Assembly: GCA_000827325.1 (NCBI GenBank)
Contig: KN832904.1
Location: 86,437 to 150,436, forward strand
Direction: 5' to 3'
Origin: Oidiodendron maius Zn
Lineage: Eukaryota > Ascomycota > Leotiomycetes > Myxotrichaceae
DNA length: 64,000 nucleotides
Positions within the stretch are counted from its first letter, which is position 1. The number at the start of each line of letters is the position of its first letter. Shown here one piece after another: positions 47,749 through 58,222 of the stretch. The notes beneath the pieces were generated by a model. It saw nothing but the letters and a program-made list of their open reading frames with translations. It had not been told where the DNA came from and did no database searches. The position numbers and the translations under genes are program-made.

Positions 47749-48950
47749 GAGGTTCAGCTCGAATGAAAATCCTGTAGAGAAACGATATTATTTTGGTTTA
47801 TTATTAATAAATATTGACTGTATTGAGGCCTCAGGCATCCACGAGTATATCCTCATTTATTAGATTTAAATATAAGACTAATACTTCTTTGAGACTATGC
47901 CTGTGACAGCCTGGCTACTATAAGCTTCACGAAGGGAGGCAGTGGCCAGTAAAGGTGCTGTATTGACAAAGACAATTAAACTAAGGAGAGAAAGGCTCTC
48001 TGTGCAAACGCTCAAATGTATAAATACAGCTTGGCCCGGATTAAGCCTAGTACCGAAGGGGCGTAGCGAATCGCTGGCGCCTGCTCCGATCCGCTAGTCC
48101 TAATCCGTCACGAATCCTCCTCAACCACCACACCCAGATCCTAGCCACAGCCAGCCTGGCAGAACCACACCGCCCTAGCCTGGCTGGGGTCGTCACAGTT
48201 CTACTATATAGCTATAAGTAGTCTAGATAATATATATAGTCTAAGCGTTATACATAATGTTATAGGATTATTATACAGGAGGATCATATTTTAGATGACA
48301 GCTACACTATATATATATAACAGCTACACTAGGTAAGCATAGTATAATTATATATGGGATATATAGGGCTGGAGATTGCCTCTCTTCCTTCTGTACTTCA
48401 ATTAATTTATTCATACCTTCGGTGAAAGATCTCAATGCCTATCGTATGCCCTGCTTCCGAATAGGCCCGCTCCAAAACATGCATTAAAAGCTAATATTAT
48501 AATTCACGGCTTTTTACTAGGACTAACCACTTTTTTGCCAAAATTACTAGAACCGACCACTAGGTGTCATGTGTATATAGTGTAGGTGTCATGGTATATA
48601 TGATGCTGCCGGACACTGGTCCCGCAAGTATTATATATAACGCCTAGACTATAGTGTCGTCTAAACTTAGTTTAAGAGCTAAACCTGCACTAATAGTTCA
48701 TAGAGAAGAATCTAAGAGTCAATGAGTCATTACTGCACCAACTAGGTTAGTTGGAATATAATCAACGTAACCAGTATTAAAGAACTTCGTGTTCTATATA
48801 ATCTATATAATCACCGTCGGCCCCCTTCAACACTACTCCACGACTCCGTCTCAAACATCACCCTTGTACTTGTACCTGGTGACCGCGTCGCCTATTGACT
48901 TTTCTCACTCAAAAATAACGTCTAACCTTTACTATAAGTCGTTTGCAACC
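47749..48950. other. Intergenic with solo LTR and AT-rich DNA
   Basis: Downstream of the NRPS-like gene. Contains the solo LTR at 47902-48197 and TA-rich sequence to about 48700 with ctacactatatatata repeats. No gene seen. Confidence 0.5.
47902..48197 (-). mobile_element. Solo LTR related to the element at 63412
   Basis: Begins tgtgacagcc and ends gtcgtcaca, so it has TG...CA ends inside a TGTGAC/GTCACA inverted terminal pair. Its first ~90 bases (ggctactataagcttca, gggaggcagtggcc, tgctgtattgac) match the reverse complement of the 3' part of the LTR at 63412-63594. The internal part differs and is longer. No clear target-site duplication is visible, and no internal element sequence flanks it. 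Confidence 0.7.
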
Positions 48951-50525
48951 ATGGACAAGGCCACTACGCCAACTACATCACCCTCGAGCTCGTCGCGTGA
49001 CAGTCGAGCCAAGTCGTTAACAGAGGCAGTGGCTAGCCTATTCCAGAGCACGATGTCACTTTCGCCCTCGAAAAGCCCTTCACGCGGGAGATCTCAATCC
49101 CCCAAGAAGTCATCTACCCAGGCTAGATTGCGCAAGCCGCTCCCTAAGAAGCTGGTGTCCGCACTTCAGCTAGAGAAAATGAAGTATAATGACTCAAGAG
49201 AGGCGATTTCGAAAATGTACGACCTATTTGACCTACCACACGGCTCAGTCGAATATGAGAAGATCCTCAAGGGCCTTGGTCAATCAATTGACTGCAACTT
49301 GGAAGCCCATGAGGTATTACGACTACGACGGAAGGTTCTCGACCATCGTCTCCGCGATGGAACTATCTCCAATGTTCAATATCAACTCAAGATTGCCAAG
49401 CTAATGCGTAAGCATCACCAACTTGGGCGTCAACTCCACCTACTTGAGAAAAGGCGAATGCTAGAAGAGCAACATGCAACTAAAAGCACAGCCTTCCACG
49501 ATGAAGACAGTCTTCTAGGCGCACTACATCGGTTAATATTTTTTTTTCCGAAAGGCCCAAGAAAGTCAAAAGATCAATCCCTGATGAAGCGAAAGACAAT
49601 CGAATTGTATGGCCTTAAAGCTCCCAGAACGATGGAATGCCATGACGAGCTCTATTGGGACGTAGTTACCGGACAGTACATGCCGCGAGACAATATGGTA
49701 TGTGCGCATATTGTGCCACGTTCTATATCAAACCAAGTTGTCAATTTTGTGTGCGGTCCCGGAACAGCAGACGACTTAGACACATATACAAACGCACTCT
49801 GCCTCCCTAAGGCAGTTGAGAAGGCTATGGATAAAGGAGAGGTCATAATCGTGCCAGTGGATCCAACAGAGGTACCAGTGAAGAGGTTTGTCTTGCGACT
49901 TGCACTTTCGGGAGCTGGAGATGCAAAGGTATATTGGACGGGTCCAAATTGGAGTAGCTCCGTACGCGTCAAGGACTTGGATGGGCGGGAACTAGTATGG
50001 CCAAACGACCTCCGTCCCAAACTGCGTTTCTTGTATTTCAGATGGATTTATTCCATAACTATCAACCACCTTTACAAGAAGCACCTGATTGTACCTAATT
50101 TTGACGAACTCAAAACTAGGGAGGCGTGGATGACTGTCGGACCGTGGCTACGCAAGAGCGTCTTGCTCGAGATGGCCAAATATTCGGACTGCATGGACGA
50201 TGAAGAGATAGAGGAGGTCCTTGGCCGCATTGAGGATGAGAGCCTAGATGCGAGGGCACGATCACTTGTCCAACTTGTCGGACACACAGTTATGGGGGAC
50301 AACTTGCAGAATAAGGAGATGGAGCTTGAGACAGAGGAGATGGAGCTTGAGACAGAGGAGATAGAGCTTGAGACAGAGGAGATGGAGCTTAAGACAGAGG
50401 AGATGGATTGGGCACCAGACATCTTCTATGATTCAGATACGGAAACGAGAGAGGAGTATAAGGCGAGCATCCGTGGCCCAATATCTGGGATCGCGGACGA
50501 CTCTGATGCTGCTGAAGAATTCTAA
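48951..50525 (+). CDS. HNH endonuclease-like fungal protein with acidic C-terminal repeats
   Basis: Single-exon frame of 524 residues from ATG 48951 (context aaccATGG); the frame is open further upstream but that part is low-complexity. The N-terminus is Ser/Pro-rich (SPSKSPSRGRSQSPKK), so disordered and basic. A coiled, basic helical part follows (HEVLRLRRKVLDHRLRDG). The core has YMPRDNMVCAHIVPRSI, then DTYTNALCLPKAVEKAMDKG, resembling fungal HNH_2-type domains (the AHIVP block followed by the N-x-L-x-L block), which are common in genomes but poorly understood. Near the C-terminus are five tandem copies of MELETEE-like heptads encoded by 21-base repeats (50320-50405). Nuclease activity is inferred only from the motif. 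Confidence 0.75.
   Translation: MDKATTPTTSPSSSSRDSRAKSLTEAVASLFQSTMSLSPSKSPSRGRSQSPKKSSTQARLRKPLPKKLVSALQLEKMKYNDSREAISKMYDLFDLPHGSVEYEKILKGLGQSIDCNLEAHEVLRLRRKVLDHRLRDGTISNVQYQLKIAKLMRKHHQLGRQLHLLEKRRMLEEQHATKSTAFHDEDSLLGALHRLIFFFPKGPRKSKDQSLMKRKTIELYGLKAPRTMECHDELYWDVVTGQYMPRDNMVCAHIVPRSISNQVVNFVCGPGTADDLDTYTNALCLPKAVEKAMDKGEVIIVPVDPTEVPVKRFVLRLALSGAGDAKVYWTGPNWSSSVRVKDLDGRELVWPNDLRPKLRFLYFRWIYSITINHLYKKHLIVPNFDELKTREAWMTVGPWLRKSVLLEMAKYSDCMDDEEIEEVLGRIEDESLDARARSLVQLVGHTVMGDNLQNKEMELETEEMELETEEIELETEEMELKTEEMDWAPDIFYDSDTETREEYKASIRGPISGIADDSDAAEEF
50320..50405 (+). repeat. 21-bp coding repeat array
   Basis: About four near-identical copies of a 21-base unit (gagatggagcttgagacagag) within the HNH-like gene, each encoding E-M/I-E-L-E/K-T-E. 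Copy number is likely variable between strains. Confidence 0.85.
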
Positions 50526-51303
50526 AGAGTGCAGCCGACTTAGATATTAGTCCGTAACAATATTTTAATCCGAATACAAAAGTTACGGCAAATTAAAGCT
50601 TAGTTCCACCCTGAGTGTTTATTGGCATTCTGGGGTATCTTATTGTATATACAATATCCCCTGAGGTATGCAAAACGCCACAAAATGATGATGATGCACA
50701 ATCATTACCCCACATTTGCGTCTATCGGTAATCTCCTTCCATTCCAGAACACCAAGTGAAAACAATTAGTCATGCCGATGGACTTGCTATCTTAGATGAG
50801 TATTTCCCGAAATCAGCAACTGGATTAGGGCCGTTCAGTGGGGTACTGGCACCTGAACCACCAACGCCACCAACCTGCGTCGCTCTTCCAGGTTCTCCTA
50901 GCGTGTGGACAGCGCCAAGTGCTGAGCCAGATGCTGAGTTCCCAAAGGAACCAAGCATGCCTCATCCTGGCCGGACTATTAATAGTGTCAAAGTGTGTGG
51001 CTCCGTTCATAGTTTGGCATCGCACACTGTTGTGGTTGCAGACAGGATAGTATTTGAGTACCGATTAAAGGCCCATAACCCCTTCTACAGAAAGGCGATA
51101 TTCTCGCCTTGGCGGCGGGACGCGGGCACGTATATTTTATAGAAACCAAAAAAGGCTAATATTTGTATAGTCATTCTATAAGCTACTAAGATAATTCAAA
51201 TTTTATCTCTAGAAATTAAAGAAATAAATATAAACGGCGAATCTCGTGGACATTTTTTGTCCACGTACTGACTCCTAATTACAAGAGCCAAAAGAGTCTT
51301 GTA
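50526..51303. other. Convergent intergenic region
   Basis: Between the HNH-like gene and the F-box gene. A 128-codon plus frame at 50756-51142 (Pro-rich start, PEPPTPPTCVALPGSPS) is open, but both strands are open and no family is seen; I do not call it a gene. Confidence 0.4.
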
Positions 51304-52662
51304 TCAGTCTTCATTATCACTGTCTGTGTCTGAATTGTGTATCATAATTCTCGGTATTTGGATAAGGTACGATAGTACCACATCTGGAGGACCGTACAGA
51401 ATGGAGCGCTGTTCGCGCCATCTCCATGCTTCCCCTGATCCCTTCGCTCGCCCGAACATTGGTCGATATCCAATATGACGTTGGCAATCTTTCCCAGTTC
51501 TCGTCAATATGTTGGGCCCATTAGGAGAGCCGCTTGGTAAATGCGGCTGGCCAGGACCATCAAAGCAGATCAATTTGGCCTCATGAAGTCTATCTAGCTG
51601 CAGGTGGTCCAGGTGTTGGACGTGACTAGCGAGATAATTAAATACGGGGCCGAAACTGCCTGGCTTCAGATCCATATGGTTTATGCATAAGTGTGAGAGC
51701 TGTGTTGCTTTGCCGAGAAAGGCTAGAAGCACAGTCTCAGAAGTGTCTATGCCGTCCAGCCGACAACGCTGTAGTTGTGAAAGCTGTGCCCCTTTCACAA
51801 CATAGGTAAAGAACTGTTGCTCTTCCGGGTCTTCGTTTTTCTTGTAATAGCGCAAGTCGTACCAGTGTAGCTCTAGATTTTCCAGCTGCGGGCAGAGATG
51901 TAGAAGCTGAGCGATGTTGTCGGCATGTGCTTTGGGGATGGCATCGCCCTGTGGATCCTCCGCCAGGCCATGCGATAGGCTCAACGTAAGGGACTTTAGC
52001 TTTTCCAGTGATTTAGACAGGTCTCGATTGCCGACTCTGTCACACGCCAGGCTGCACCTGGTCACACTACCAAAGATATCTAGTTTTTGGACGGGCAGAG
52101 CGCTTTCTGCAAGGGCACAGGACGTGAGTTCGAAAGTCTGTGCTGCAGTCTCCCAGACTGCCTTCCAGGTTGACCTATAATCGCGGATCTTTTCGAAAGG
52201 TATCGTACTACCATTATTGTTTTCGCCTTGGACCTTTAAGACTACCGATTTCAAGGACCCGCAACCTGAGTTCAGCCGTAGATTGGTAAAGGCGTTGGTG
52301 AGAAGCTTGGTAGAGGTGGCGAACAGGACATCACTGTCAGAGCCATGCTCTAGAATACTGGAAGCTGCTACACCGACAAGGGTGAGGTGTTGCAGCAAGC
52401 AGCCCGGCTGGTTAGGTTGCGTGAAATGTACGAACTCCTGTAGCTGCTGGGTGGAGGTCCATTTTAGAGTCTTGGCGGTTAAGTGTGTCGCAAAGAGTTG
52501 ATACGACCCCACAGCAAGAGTTTGTGACACGAGTCGGAGACTGCAGATGTCTGAAAATGGGAGCTCTTCAATGATGCACGCCAGAACATCCGCAGAGAGA
52601 CCATCGATGGAGGGGCGTACCGAGACCATATTGAGGACGATTTTTCGGGGGCGACGAGACAA
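51304..52662 (-). CDS. F-box protein
   Basis: Single-exon, 452-residue protein. F-box proteins are the substrate-receptor subunits of SCF ubiquitin ligases. The F-box is at the N-terminus: LSADVLACIIEELPFSDICS then LRLVSQTLAVGSYQLFATHL. The rest has leucine-rich, repeat-like stretches (LEKLKSLTLSLSHGLAED, CPQLENLELHWYDLRYY, LSQLQRCRLDGIDTSETVLL, LDHLQLDRLHEAKLI) as in fungal F-box/LRR-like proteins. The C-terminus is acidic (NSDTDSDNED). An alternative start is ATG 52629 (MVSVRPSIDG), which removes a basic N-terminal extension. A TATA-like tatataagg lies on the other strand near 52697. Target unknown. Confidence 0.85.
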   Translation of the reverse strand: MSRRPRKIVLNMVSVRPSIDGLSADVLACIIEELPFSDICSLRLVSQTLAVGSYQLFATHLTAKTLKWTSTQQLQEFVHFTQPNQPGCLLQHLTLVGVAASSILEHGSDSDVLFATSTKLLTNAFTNLRLNSGCGSLKSVVLKVQGENNNGSTIPFEKIRDYRSTWKAVWETAAQTFELTSCALAESALPVQKLDIFGSVTRCSLACDRVGNRDLSKSLEKLKSLTLSLSHGLAEDPQGDAIPKAHADNIAQLLHLCPQLENLELHWYDLRYYKKNEDPEEQQFFTYVVKGAQLSQLQRCRLDGIDTSETVLLAFLGKATQLSHLCINHMDLKPGSFGPVFNYLASHVQHLDHLQLDRLHEAKLICFDGPGQPHLPSGSPNGPNILTRTGKDCQRHIGYRPMFGRAKGSGEAWRWREQRSILYGPPDVVLSYLIQIPRIMIHNSDTDSDNED

Positions 52663-52904
52663 AGCGTGGTACAGCTTTCTGCTGCAACACTTCGTTTATA
52701 TAAGGTACTTAGTAAGCGTGAATAAACGTACCAACAGTTGGTACTGAGGGGTAATGGTCAAGGTCATGAACTTGTATATATACGTACAAATCTTGCAAGA
52801 GGTGCATGCAACGATGTATACAGGTCGACCAGTATGTGTGCTGGTCAGCCAGCTCGTTGCCCGACTTTGCGCCTCCACCCTAACCTAATGGTGTCAACAA
52901 TGAT

Positions 52905-52948
52905 GAGAACGATGAAAACCATGAGAACAATGAGAACAATGAGAACGT
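52905..52948 (+). repeat. atgagaaca microsatellite-like array
   Basis: Five imperfect tandem copies of a 9-base unit (atgagaaca, with variants atgaaaacc and atgagaacg). Confidence 0.8.
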
Positions 52949-53797
52949 CCCCCTCACACTCGGTCACCCTACGCCGGACCCTACGGAGTACTGGTACTGG
53001 AGTTGTTCAAGATCTGAAGTCCGAGCGAGAAAAGATTAAAATTTGTACAGAGGTATGACTGGTAGAGATTAGTTAATTTGCTGTATTAGACCTAACCGGA
53101 CCCTTCATGGGAGTGAAATGGTTCCGAGCGGCATGTTCCTTGAACCAACCCCCCCCCCCACCCCCCGGCGCGGTTCATAGTGTCATCCACACAAATGATT
53201 CAGTATGATCACAAGAGCTGCGCCAGCTAAGGGAACGACGTGGAAACGGACGAGTTGCTGCAAACCACGCTAGGTTCGCCGCTGCTCGTGCTATATGCAG
53301 CTTACGAGCGGTTCAAAACGGGCTTTTTAAGGGGCTAAGATGGGACTGGAATATCTGAAATAGACTACAATCTCTTGTTTGTAATCGACCTACTTACTAT
53401 AGACGGGTTTCATAGCCTCTGAGCATCCATCATTTGAAGAGGCGATAAACAGCGTATAAATTCCCGCCAGACTTAGCTAAATGCCAACCGCCTTTCCGCT
53501 CCAGGACAAATGACTCAACAAAACTGACATTTACCTGCGCCACAGTACTTTCTCCTGCGTAGTCGCATGATTCGTTAATTATCTGTGTCATTAGTATATT
53601 AAAACTGCCTAAATACTAGTATCTACCTCAATGCAGTCAAATACATTGCTCTCAATAAGGCATCTTGATTAGAGAGGTCACAGGTACGCACGTCGTAATC
53701 GGATGTCAAGGTGAAACTCAGTGTTATGTGGACTATTGAGTGATGCATAGACAACTGAAGTAAGAAGAAGTTATACAGGAGAACTGGAGCCCTTAGA

Positions 53798-53946
53798 TTC
53801 AATACCATGCACTCAATTGAGTCACCAAATAGACTCCCACCTAGTTTCCATATAGGCATCAGTGGGCAGCCTAGTAGGCAATCGAATCGCACGTGTGATA
53901 TGTACAGTACTTGAAATATTAGGATCTGGTCAATATGAAATATCAT
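53798..53946 (+). repeat. Dispersed repeat, copy B
   Basis: Matches 2191-2333 in the same orientation over its whole length, with shared segments cactcaattgagtcaccaaa, tagactccca and gcctagtaggca and scattered substitutions. Confidence 0.75.
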
Positions 53947-54661
53947 TCAGCTGCCTGGACAATCTGTATGCATAGCCTTGCTATATTCTAGAATCTTATG
54001 ATTAAAAAGTCGTCGATAGTATGCCTATAGAAGAGCCACAATCCTGGAGGATAGAAAATCCTAGATATCATGGTCGCGAGGACTCGGGCCTCACATATTA
54101 TTCAACGGTAGCTTCCCTTCCAGGTCTATTGTAGTCATAAAATCGCCTCGCGCAACATCTTTAAAAATCTAATATGCGCTATATCCATTGATGATAGCTT
54201 GGCCTTTAATAGGTCCTGCATGTTGTTAATGCCTTCCCGGTTCTTGGTTAGCTCGGGCATTTCAACCTTCCCCGCGATAATAGTCTCAGTCGTAAAAGAT
54301 CCGGGAAAGGCAGTGTACTTTGTATCTATTTCCTCTGTAAAGGGTTAGTTCTTGGTGCAATACATCCGACAAAGCCCGTACAACCACTTGAGGGGAAATG
54401 TAAGGACTATAAGCCAAGGAGTCCAACAAAAGCAGTCTTAGAGGATACAAATAAGATGTTCCGGGTTCCTCGATCGCGCTGAATTTCTTCATCTTCCTCT
54501 AACCATAACCAAGACACAACTGCGAAATAAATACTGCAGAGAAATAGTTGTTGTCGAAACATGTCTGGAAATCTTTCGGCCGGAGATCGGTGAAAAATCC
54601 GTTTTCCTTTTTCGCTTCTTAAATGGGTAAGCTTGGACCGTTCCATCAATCTAAATTGAAT

Positions 54662-54864
54662 AATTAGCCAAACGTGGCCCGGCGTATGTTTACGGGCTCA
54701 TGAATGGCGAGGGTGTGTCTGAAGCAATTATTGAGGTCTCGAACATGAAGGAGTTGGGGATAGACAATCTGAAATTACCCATTCCTGGATTTGAAGCATT
54801 GAATTTTGCTGAAGCAGATTTCAAGAAGTATTGGTATCCGTGGGAGGTTCTGGATCTCGTGTAG
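54662..54864 (+). pseudogene. Orphan C-terminal exon of an unknown enzyme
   Basis: An open stretch after an acceptor-like aataattag encodes AKRGPAYVYGLMNGEGVSEA, then VSNMKELGIDNLKLPIPGFE and ADFKKYWYPWEVLDLV followed by a stop. The composition is clearly that of a conserved globular protein, but no matching upstream exons or ATG were found in 53.9-54.66 kb. I do not recognise the family. It may be the last exon of a lost gene, or a transposed gene fragment. Confidence 0.4.
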
Positions 54865-55502
54865 ATGTAATTCTCACATCAGGATCCTCCAATCCTATCT
54901 GTTGATCCTCCTCTTTCCTCTGGGCAAATTGCAACGTAGCCAAATCGATTGGAATGGATGTCCTCTAATCATACTGGCCAACGACTTTTGGTTAGTGCCA
55001 AAGCACAGTCACCAACAACGGCTCCACAACCTTCCCTCATTGTCACTTCAGCGTAAATCTCCCCATGGTCAGCACCGTACCATCACCCTTCATTACAAGT
55101 TATAACCAGGCAACATCTCGTCTAGAATTTGACAATTGGAGTCTAGCGCAACGAGTAATGATCTAGTAGAGCTCTTTCGGCTAGTAGTGTAGGAACAATG
55201 GCACGAGGTGATTCATTGCTACTTTCCTCTCAGGCGCTAAGAATGCGACGAAGACTAATTCGAACTAAAGAACAGATAAATGATTTCTACTTCTCTTGCT
55301 CCGCAATCTGTGCTTAGATCATTCACGCCACGATGCCCTCCATGGCTCTGAAACTTGTGCTAGATAGCGGAATAAATATTTAAGCACCGCAGTTAAAAAG
55401 TAGGATCTAGAATACATGCAAAGTTTTAGCTGGCTAGTGTAAGAATCAATCAATCAATCGATGCATGCATGCAAGGATAGGTTGTGCACTATGTCCCCAC
55501 GC
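54865..55502. other. Intergenic
   Basis: No gene seen. Contains a short run of tgcatgcatgca and aatcaatcaatc near 55446-55475. Confidence 0.5.
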
Positions 55503-56463
55503 TCAGTTTGGGAGAAAAGCAAACATTTTGATCTCAATGCTCTCTCTGGGGTTATAATTAACCGCCTGCGGATCTACGAAGGCAGTATGCAGTAAGTTCA
55601 TGCCGTGCTTTGCCTTGCTATCAAACTGTTTGAATAGCAATGGCTCATTTGGCCTCTGACCACCCAAGTAATACCACATATGCCTCGGATTGAAATTGGC
55701 CTTGGCAAGTTCCTTCCAGCCTTGTGAAAAGACCATACGATACGTCACCAAATCAGTCTCCGGATCAACAGATGTCCAATCGCAAACTGCTAACGGGTCT
55801 TTGAAAATTTTCTTTAGTGGTCGCCACACATTTATGATGAGGACACGACCGCCTAGCAGCCGATTAAGTTCAGTCTCATCTTTGATAGTGTCTTGGAGAT
55901 GCTTTATGGCGCCACTTGGGGTGAAATCAGAATGCACAGCGTGTGCGGGGGCTTGGGATGCAGCCAGCTGGCGTTCATCTGCGGCAAAACAACGAATCAG
56001 ATGTGCAAAGGTGACAATTTTGCAGGCTCCAGTGCTATGGGTTGTATTAATCTCTGTTAGTAGAGAGCATGTTGTCCCAAGTCAATCACACTTAAATTTC
56101 CTTCACTAGCTGCTCCGTAGCCGTAAGGAGAACCGCAATGACTTCTTCGTCATTGGACAAGTTCCCCATATCCTTAACCTCATGCTGGACGTACTGAAAA
56201 CCATGACGGTCAATGGTGTACTTCGACTCCTCTCCACGAACATCGTGTACCATTACGCTGTGTGCTTGATCTAATTTTAAGAGGTCATTGTAACGTTCCT
56301 GAGCTCCTGGAGTGTTAAAATCCACCAATACAGACGTATTTCCAACATCTTTCCAGTAATTTAACTCTGCTAGAATATCATGCCTTTCCTCCTCCACCGA
56401 ACTGCTAATATCAGGAGGAGATTTGGCAATAGTATTGTTCAGTGGTGTGAGGAGTGTTGCCAT
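55503..56463 (-). CDS. AsaB/CmcJ-like (GA4 desaturase family) oxygenase
   Basis: Member of the fungal family annotated as CmcJ-like methyltransferase or GA4 desaturase-like, also represented by AsaB; these are found in secondary-metabolite clusters and are thought to be 2-oxoglutarate/Fe(II)-type oxygenases. Two exons: 56463-56107 and 56051-55503, with a 55-base intron (GTGAAG...ACAGAG), giving 301 residues. Family features: YWKDVGNTSVLVDFNTPGAQ near the start, DRHGFQYVQHEV, VHSDFTPSGA (a likely metal-binding HxD), RVLIINVWRPLKKIFKDPLA, VCDWTSVDPETDLV, and MWYYLGGQRPNEPLLFKQFD, ending HTAFVDP. The intron uses a less typical donor, so its exact edges are tentative. It appears intact and faces the decayed hydrolase and the NmrA-like gene. 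Confidence 0.88.
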
Positions 56464-56898
56464 GACTGGAGTGGTCTCGTGATTGGGATTGAGTCGTCAG
56501 TAAGATAATGATTGCAAAAGATGTGGGAAAATGACCGCATAACCTGGCTAATTTGTACAAAAAGGGATGATTAGCGACTCGTGTGTGAAGAGACCCTGGG
56601 TCACATAAAACATACTAGTATACGGGAATACGAGATGCATTGGCTTTCCCCGGTATTAGCTGGAATATCCTTCTTTCTCAGATAACATTTATGCACATTT
56701 GAGCGGGGAGGGTCAATTCATGCATCACGCCAGCGGAGCACGAACCTTGGTTGGTATGTCATTAGCACAATTTAACCCAACTGCCGAGGTTCTTGATGAA
56801 TGCCCAGAACGTCTTCGGAATAGATATTTTATGTACATTTAACAAATTCATCTAACAATCTGAGCCCCTTTTGCAACAATTCTTAATCTTAAGACGAC
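56464..56898. other. Divergent intergenic region
   Basis: Upstream of the oxygenase (minus) and the hydrolase relic (plus). No motif or gene recognised. Confidence 0.5.
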
Positions 56899-57953
56899 AT
56901 GGAGGAAGAAATACCATTCAAAGATCCAAGCCCTCTGCCGAGCAGAACATCCCTAGATATAATAAATGTCGTAGAGCTAATATTTATACTCATATCATGG
57001 ACGTCCATGTCAACATTTGCACCGCATACCTTCTTACGCTCGAATCCATTACCACTATTGGAGGATCTTGGCCGCGCACTAATGAGACGGCGCTCAGTTT
57101 CATCAGACTACGTAAGACACACTTGCTAATCAATTTCAAGGCCTTTTACCACATGCCCTGCTCTGTTATCAACACTCTCTCGACCGGAGTGCAACAAAAG
57201 TTGTCTCTTAGCCACTCTACCATCATCTCTCTGCCCAGCTGTATAAACCCACAGCCCTCCGATCCTTCACAGCATAATGGCTATGCCGCGGCCTTGGTCA
57301 ACCCCCAATGGTTCCAAAGCACTGCAACATTGTCATATTTTGCCTCTACGGCAGCTGCTACGTCGCAGGCCACCCATCGGATAACCTGGCAACGCTCCTC
57401 TACATTATCAAAGTGGTCACCAAGAAAGGCAAGAGCATAGGTATCATCTCACTGGACCACAGTATTGCCCCAAGATCACGCTTCCCAAATTAAGTTGGTG
57501 AGGCGATAGGAGCTTATGAGCACTTAATTAGAAGCAATAACACTAACCTCTTAAGGGAGGTAGTAATGGGTGAATTTGTAGGTGAGCATCTGTTGCATCT
57601 TTCTTGACGAACTTGCGTCTTCATGTGGTTGGGGATAGTGCGACTGCGCCTCCCCCTTGTGGAGAGAAACTACCGAAGCCTGGAATAGCGGTGGTATTGA
57701 GTCCGTGGAAGCATATCTTGCCGAAGCATATGTGGATTTCTGCCGGGGTGTACGAGTTGGTTATGGAGGATGTAAAGGCCTTATGGAGTGTGTTATGCAG
57801 GACCCCGCGCCGGCGGGGGATTAGGGCAAGATAGGAGAGACACTTGTTTGGCAGACAAAGTATGCCTTTGCTGACCAAGTGAAGCTTTTTGGCTGCGACT
57901 CCAGATGCGAAATACGGCGGGGTTGATGAAGAGCTTTGACAGGTTGTGGACAC
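56899..57953 (+). pseudogene. Decayed alpha/beta-hydrolase (steryl acetyl hydrolase/lipase type)
   Basis: Blocks of an alpha/beta-hydrolase_3-type enzyme in several frames. An N-terminal exon starts at 56899 (MEEEIPFKDPSPLPSRTSL, then a hydrophobic stretch). At 57308-57490 is the oxyanion region CNIVIFCLYGSCYVAGHPSD, where functional relatives have an HGGG-like loop, followed by SIGIISLDHSIAPRSRFP. At 57604-57720 is LRLHVVGDSATAPPPCGEKL, in which the nucleophile motif GDSAG reads GDSAT, and then GIAVVLSPWKHIL. A later piece is LPKHMWISAGVYEL. In-frame stops separate the blocks, and I found no intron path that removes them. Loss of the HGG loop and of the motif Gly points to a dead gene. Confidence 0.55.
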
Positions 57954-58222
57954 GATACTCGCGGCGTTTACTTATTGATAATGTACCTATGCGTCAATGT
58001 TCACGACTAAATGGCAGCGCACATCAGACCGCACTGCAGTTTGGACATATGTGATGCGTAATAAAACGAAGGCAAAAGAAGAGAACGATAATTATTTGCA
58101 GGCTAAACGGTGTGAAGCAATAATCACAGTATTGCATGAAATGCCAAGAGCAGGAATACGCCATTGCTAAACAACACATCTCATGCAGTATACAAGGTTA
58201 AAACTATGGTGATTTGAGATAT
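57954..58222. other. Intergenic
   Basis: Short convergent gap between the hydrolase relic and the NmrA-like gene. Nothing recognised. Confidence 0.5.

Larger units (their letters stand above)
52663..54661. other. Gene-poor region with repeats
   Basis: No gene seen. Holds a 9-base tandem repeat (atgagaaca units, 52905-52948), a C-rich run (53147-53166), and the second dispersed repeat copy at 53798-53946. Open frames at 53623-53946 and 54286-54649 lack family features, and the first runs across the repeat. Confidence 0.45.

Noticed and set aside
50756-51142. 128-codon Pro-rich plus-strand frame
   Set aside because: Several other frames are also open here, and there is no recognisable domain or clear promoter.
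53147-53166. C-rich run as a telomere-like or origin signal
   Set aside because: It is a simple homopolymer-like tract; the fungal telomere repeat (ccctaa) is not present.
53623-53946. 107-codon minus-strand frame
   Set aside because: It runs through the dispersed repeat copy B and shows no family features.
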